A stretch of 64,000 nucleotides of DNA. It comes from Niallia sp. XMNu-256 (GTDB taxonomy: Bacteria; Bacillota; Bacilli; Bacillales; Cytobacillaceae). Each line of letters opens with the position of its first letter. The stretch's first letter is position 1. Below the pieces are notes generated by a model, which was not told where the DNA came from, ran no database searches, and saw only the letters and a list, made by a program, of their open reading frames with translations. The DNA is taken from contig NZ_CP137636.1 in NCBI RefSeq assembly GCF_036670015.1, forward strand, positions 3,264,501-3,328,500. The letters run 5' to 3'. This document shows, piece after piece, positions 60,847 through 64,000 of the stretch. A program made the translations under genes and the position numbers.

Positions 60847-61884
60847 TTATTCAAAATGATCAAATTGTTTTAAGAAACGAAGGTCATTTGTATAGAAATG
60901 ACGAATATCATCTACTCCGTACTTCAACATTGCAATTCGCTCGACCCCAATACCAAAGGCAAAACCGGAGTATTTTTTAGAGTCAAAACCTGACATTTCT
61001 AAGACGCGAGGGTGTACAATTCCACCGCCAAGAATTTCGATCCAACCTGTTTGTTTACAAACATGACAGCCTTCTCCGTGACAAATTTTACAAGATAAAT
61101 CGACTTCAACGGACGGCTCTGTGAATGGGAAGAAACTTGGACGAAGACGAATTTCACGATCTTGACCAAAGATTTCCTTTACAAATACTTCAAGCGTTCC
61201 TTTTAGATCGCTCATTGAAATGTTTTCATCAACCACTAAGCCTTCTATTTGCATAAATTGGTGAGAGTGAGTCGCATCGTCATTGTCACGTCGGTAGACT
61301 TTTCCCGGACAAATAATTTTCACTGGACCTTTGCCTTCATGCTTCTCCATCGTTCTTGCTTGAACTGGAGAAGTATGGGTACGAAGCAGGATTTCTTCTG
61401 TTATGTAAAAAGAATCTTGCATATCACGAGCTGGATGGCCTTTTGGCAAATTTAACTTTTCAAAATTGTAGTTGTCAGTCTCGACCTCGGGACCTTCTGC
61501 AACCGCATAGCCAAGCCCGATAAAGATATCTTCCATTTCTTCAATAATTCGTGTTAATGGATGGTGATTGCCTCGTTTAACAGGTCTTGCCGGTAATGTG
61601 ACATCAATAAATTCTGATGCTAACTGCTGGTTCACAGCTTCCTCTTCTAAAACTGCTTGTTTTTGTTCAATTTGTGATTGAATGTTTTCGCGAATGACAT
61701 TCACAAGAGCGCCCATTTTCGGACGTTCTTCTGGAGATAATTTCCCCATTCCACGTAATACTTCTGTGATCGGTCCTTTTTTTCCTAAATAAGCGACACG
61801 TACATCATTCAGTTCTTTCAAATTGGTTGAAGCTTCAATCTTTTGCAACGCTTCACTTTGCAATTCTTCTAAACGTTCTAGCAT
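60847..61884 (-). CDS. pheS: Phenylalanyl-tRNA synthetase alpha subunit
   Basis: This class II catalytic subunit has an N-terminal coiled coil. Motif 2 is around [21 protein letters not shown] and motif 3 around [18 protein letters not shown] CxxC-type metal-binding loop ([17 protein letters not shown]) sits between. Length is 345 aa. The operon is headed by a Phe T-box leader that is interrupted by a dispersed repeat. Confidence 0.98.
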   Translation of the reverse strand: MLERLEELQSEALQKIEASTNLKELNDVRVAYLGKKGPITEVLRGMGKLSPEERPKMGALVNVIRENIQSQIEQKQAVLEEEAVNQQLASEFIDVTLPARPVKRGNHHPLTRIIEEMEDIFIGLGYAVAEGPEVETDNYNFEKLNLPKGHPARDMQDSFYITEEILLRTHTSPVQARTMEKHEGKGPVKIICPGKVYRRDNDDATHSHQFMQIEGLVVDENISMSDLKGTLEVFVKEIFGQDREIRLRPSFFPFTEPSVEVDLSCKICHGEGCHVCKQTGWIEILGGGIVHPRVLEMSGFDSKKYSGFAFGIGVERIAMLKYGVDDIRHFYTNDLRFLKQFDHFE

Positions 61885-61927
61885 GAAACAATTCCTCCTA
61901 TATTAGTTTTTTATGTTTTGATAAAAA

Positions 61928-62370
61928 ACAAAAAAACCCCGTCCCATACAAAGGGACGAGGTTTATGTATCGCGTTACCACCCTTATTAGCTTCGAATAT
62001 CAAATTCGCCCTTTTAAATTTACATCCGGATTGTACAAAATCCGTGGCATCCGCCAGAGGCTTTACTTCATTCAGCAAGACATTGAACCTATATTAAATC
62101 AGTAGATCCTTTTAGCATCCATCTTCCACTTATAGAAGAAGGAGTCTTTTGCTGAATAGAGTTAATAATCTCCACTCACTTCATTAAAAAATAACGGCTT
62201 TATACCGGAGCATTTTTCAGATCAAATAAATGATCCTCCCAATGTCGACTCAAGAGGTGAATTCGCTAGAGGCTTCCATAAAATGCTTTCAGTCACGGCA
62301 TTTATTCCCTAAATGGTCGCTAGTCCTAGTTACTAGTCTCTATCACAGTCTTTTAATTATCAAATTCTGT
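61928..62370 (-). promoter_or_regulatory. T-box leader, phenylalanine specifier (UUC), of pheST, with inserted repeat
   Basis: The T-box is AAGGGTGGTAACGCG (plus strand 61971-61985). The terminator is AAACCTCGTCCC / GGGACGGGGTTT plus a T run at 61928-61964. The specifier context GCGAA-TTC-ACC puts the Phe codon at 62259-62261. Stem I and the stem III-like CTCCGGTATAAAGCCG are at 62190-62350. Between those and the antiterminator lies a 165-bp dispersed repeat (62000-62164), making the leader much longer than usual. Confidence 0.92.
62000..62164 (-). repeat. Palindromic dispersed repeat, copy 5, inside the pheS T-box
   Basis: It starts TCAAATTCGCCC and has CCGTGGCATCCGCCAGAGGCTT and TTCATTCAGC blocks seen in copies 1 and 3. 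It ends TTTGCTGAATAGAGTTA. Its junctions fall between the T-box stem III region and the antiterminator. Confidence 0.88.
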
Positions 62371-62421
62371 ATGATTTTAAATTCTGTATTATTATAGTAC
62401 AAAATGGTTCGGGATTCAAAT

Positions 62422-63165
62422 TCATTTCCGCAAATAATACATTAAAATACCTGCTGCAATCGCTACATTTAAGGATTCACTTTTTCCATAAATTGGTATG
62501 TAGAGATTTTTTGTTGTTTTTTCCAAAAGGGCTTTGGAAACTCCTTGCCCTTCATTGCCAACAAGTAGTCCAAATTCATCAGCCGGTTCGACTTCATTGT
62601 ACGGAAGTCCCCCATCTAAAGCGGTTCCGTAAATAGGAATATTGATTTCATCAATAAAATCCTCAAGTCGTGCTTTTACAATCGGCAAATGAAATAAACT
62701 CCCTTGTGTAGAGCGAATCACTTTTGGATTGTATGGGTCTGCACACCCCTCTCCCAAAATTACCGCATCGATTCCTGCAGCATCTGCAGTTCGAATCATT
62801 GTTCCAATATTCCCGGGATCTTGTACAGAATCGATTAACAAGAATTTCTTGCCTTCCATTGATGATAAATCCACTTTAGGCTTTTGACATACGGCCATAA
62901 TTCCTTGTGGCGTTTCTGTATCACTTAATGCGATCATCACTTCATTCGTGACAACCACTACAGGGATGTCTCCATAATTCCAAGTGTGAGGGATATCCGT
63001 ATTTTCATGTAGAATCAAGTGCTGAATTAGATTCGCTTTTAGTGCTTCTTCAACTAAATGAAAGCCTTCAATTAGAAATAAACCTGATTTGTCTCTTTCC
63101 TTTTTCGTATAGAGTTTTTTCCACTCTTTAACCTGTCCATTTTTTACAGAAGTAATATGCTTCAA
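62422..63165 (-). CDS. ysgA: TrmH/SpoU-family RNA 2'-O-methyltransferase YsgA
   Basis: The 247-aa SPOUT (knotted) methyltransferase has an N-terminal substrate-binding domain (KERDKSGLFLIEGFHLVEEAL). The signature motifs are SVQDPGNIGTMIRTADAAG, LLVGNEGQGVS and YIPIYGKSESLNVAIAAGIL. It methylates rRNA or tRNA ribose; the exact nucleotide is not known from sequence. The start appears to be TTG at 63165 after GAAGGGAAG. It lies between pheS and sspI as in B. subtilis. Confidence 0.92.
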   Translation of the reverse strand: MKHITSVKNGQVKEWKKLYTKKERDKSGLFLIEGFHLVEEALKANLIQHLILHENTDIPHTWNYGDIPVVVVTNEVMIALSDTETPQGIMAVCQKPKVDLSSMEGKKFLLIDSVQDPGNIGTMIRTADAAGIDAVILGEGCADPYNPKVIRSTQGSLFHLPIVKARLEDFIDEINIPIYGTALDGGLPYNEVEPADEFGLLVGNEGQGVSKALLEKTTKNLYIPIYGKSESLNVAIAAGILMYYLRK

Positions 63166-63223
63166 TCAGGGTCTTCCCTTCTTCAAAATCTATCCATTTC
63201 CTTATTATATCGTAAGTAACAGG

Positions 63224-63230
63224 CATAATA
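63224..63230 (+). promoter_or_regulatory. Candidate sigma-G -10 of sspI
   Basis: CATAATA fits the sigma-G -10 consensus CATWHTA, 55 bp before the sspI start. The -35 at the proper distance is poor (TTATT instead of GHATR), so the call is tentative. Confidence 0.4.
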
Positions 63231-63285
63231 AAATCAAATTTAGCAATCCTAAAAATGAATTCAAAATATGATAGGAGTGTCCTTG

Positions 63286-63492
63286 ATGAACTTAAATTTG
63301 CGTAATGCTATTATTCACAATGTGACTGGTAATACCCAAGAGCAACTTGAAGATACGATTGTGGATGCAATTGGAACAGGCGAAGAAAAAATGCTGCCTG
63401 GACTAGGAGTTTTATTTGAAGTCATTTGGAAGAATTCATCTGAACAAGATAAAAGGGAAATGTTACAAGCTTTAGAAAAGGGTTTAAAGTAA
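63286..63492 (+). CDS. sspI: Small acid-soluble spore protein SspI
   Basis: The 68-aa minor SASP begins [20 protein letters not shown] and has [20 protein letters not shown] near the C-terminus, both typical of SspI. Made in the forespore and located in the spore core. The ATG at 63286 has AGGAG at 8-nt spacing; the upstream frame to 63268 includes that site and is rejected. It is transcribed opposite to ysgA. Confidence 0.95.
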   Translation: MNLNLRNAIIHNVTGNTQEQLEDTIVDAIGTGEEKMLPGLGVLFEVIWKNSSEQDKREMLQALEKGLK

Positions 63493-63499
63493 GATGCTT

Positions 63500-63530
63500 A
63501 AAAAGCACTCTCAAATTTGAGAGTGCTTTT
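63500..63530. terminator. Bidirectional terminator between sspI and the M42 peptidase
   Basis: AAAAGCACTCTCAAA / TTTGAGAGTGCTTTT is a fully palindromic stem giving T runs in both directions for two convergent genes. Confidence 0.92.
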
Positions 63531-63535
63531 CCTTT

Positions 63536-64000
63536 TTACTCATAAGTAATCCGATCAACCGTTTCACGATCTAACTTTTTAATCACTTCGACAACAAGTT
63601 TTACAGCATTTTCAAAGTCATCCCGATGAAGCATTGCTGCATGAGAGTGGATATAACGAGTCGCGATTCCAATTGACAAGGCAGGCACACCTCTTGCTGT
63701 TACATGAATAGAACCAGCATCTGTTCCTCCACCTGGCATCGAAGTGTATTGGTATGGAATGTTCAATTCCTCCGCAGTATCAACTACTAAATCGCGTAAG
63801 CCTTTATGAGAAACCATTGATGCGTCATAAAGAACGATTTGCGGACCGTCTCCCATTTTACTCATTGCTTCTTTTTCACTGATTCCAGGTGTGTCCCCAG
63901 CAATTCCAACATCAACGGCAAAGCCAATGTCTGGATCTACTTTAAATGTAGATGTTTTTGAACCTCTTAAACCTACTTCTTCTTGGACAGCACCAATGCC
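63536..64000 (-). CDS. ysdC: M42 family aminopeptidase (YsdC-like), 5' end beyond window
   Basis: About 155 C-terminal residues are visible and the frame is open to the window edge. The segment [12 protein letters not shown] contains the M42 catalytic glutamates. [14 protein letters not shown] supplies a metal-ligand Asp region, and [38 protein letters not shown] carries the C-terminal metal site. These dinuclear-metal enzymes (glutamyl aminopeptidase/cellulase M type) remove N-terminal residues from peptides in large oligomers. The short frame starting at 63865 is only the distal part of this gene. Confidence 0.93.
   Translation of the reverse strand, partial: GIGAVQEEVGLRGSKTSTFKVDPDIGFAVDVGIAGDTPGISEKEAMSKMGDGPQIVLYDASMVSHKGLRDLVVDTAEELNIPYQYTSMPGGGTDAGSIHVTARGVPALSIGIATRYIHSHAAMLHRDDFENAVKLVVEVIKKLDRETVDRITYE

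Overview
The window is a 64 kb stretch of a low-GC, endospore-forming Firmicute of the family Bacillaceae (Bacillus sensu lato). The evidence is the gene order and the gene content. The order is close to the B. subtilis folC-valS-ysxE-spoVID-hem / lon-clpX-tig / leu-ilv / racE-gerE-sdh / uvrC-trxA / mutS2-phe segment. The sporulation genes spoVID, ysxE, gerM, gerE, lonB and sspI are present, ribosome binding sites are strong (GGAGG-like), and T-box leaders control aminoacyl-tRNA synthetase and branched-chain amino acid genes. Almost everything is on the minus strand. Exceptions are a 62-aa membrane protein (7746), a LiaF-like membrane protein (17578), recQ (41560), yslB (47540) and sspI (63286).

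Layout. 1-2950: the 5' part of a type IV pilus gene set (a prepilin-like protein cut by the window edge, a prepilin peptidase, a major pilin) behind a leader that reads as a class II cyclic-di-GMP riboswitch with an overlapping terminator, followed by a DsbA-like lipoprotein. 3238-7560: folC and valS with a Val T-box. 7746-10448: spore coat genes ysxE and spoVID. 10793-17120: the complete hemAXCDBL operon from glutamyl-tRNA to uroporphyrinogen III plus glutamate-1-semialdehyde aminotransferase. 17578-26324: engB, lonA, lonB, clpX and tig (GTPase, proteases, chaperone). 26654-36785: TPR protein ysoA and the ilvBN-ilvC-leuABCD operon behind a Leu T-box. 37108-41248: tRNA-Arg, a phosphodiesterase, rdgB, gerM, murI and gerE. 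41560-47986: recQ, sdhCAB and yslB. 48153-53051: uvrC, trxA and a long-chain acyl-CoA ligase, then a 52-bp hairpin minisatellite and a tiny membrane ORF. 53098-63165: mutS2, polX, cvpA-like, zapA, pheT and pheS (Phe T-box), and an rRNA/tRNA methyltransferase. 63286-64000: sspI and the C-terminal part of an M42 aminopeptidase.

The coding genes are mostly conserved housekeeping; the novelty is between them. (i) The c-di-GMP-II-like switch ahead of the pilin suggests second-messenger control of type IV pili in a Bacillus relative. (ii) A palindromic dispersed repeat occurs five times. One copy sits inside the pheS T-box leader between the specifier stem and the antiterminator, and three copies end exactly on the stop codon of the neighbouring gene. 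(iii) A second structured repeat lies just upstream of both hemA and recQ in the same orientation relative to the gene, and one of its stems is kept by changed bases on both sides. (iv) There are a 52-bp tandem hairpin array with a compensatory double insertion and a 21-bp array upstream of spoVID. (v) Several genes expected from B. subtilis synteny are absent here: rph, ysmB, ysmA, lysC, xsa, etfAB, fadB, fadR and rnhC.
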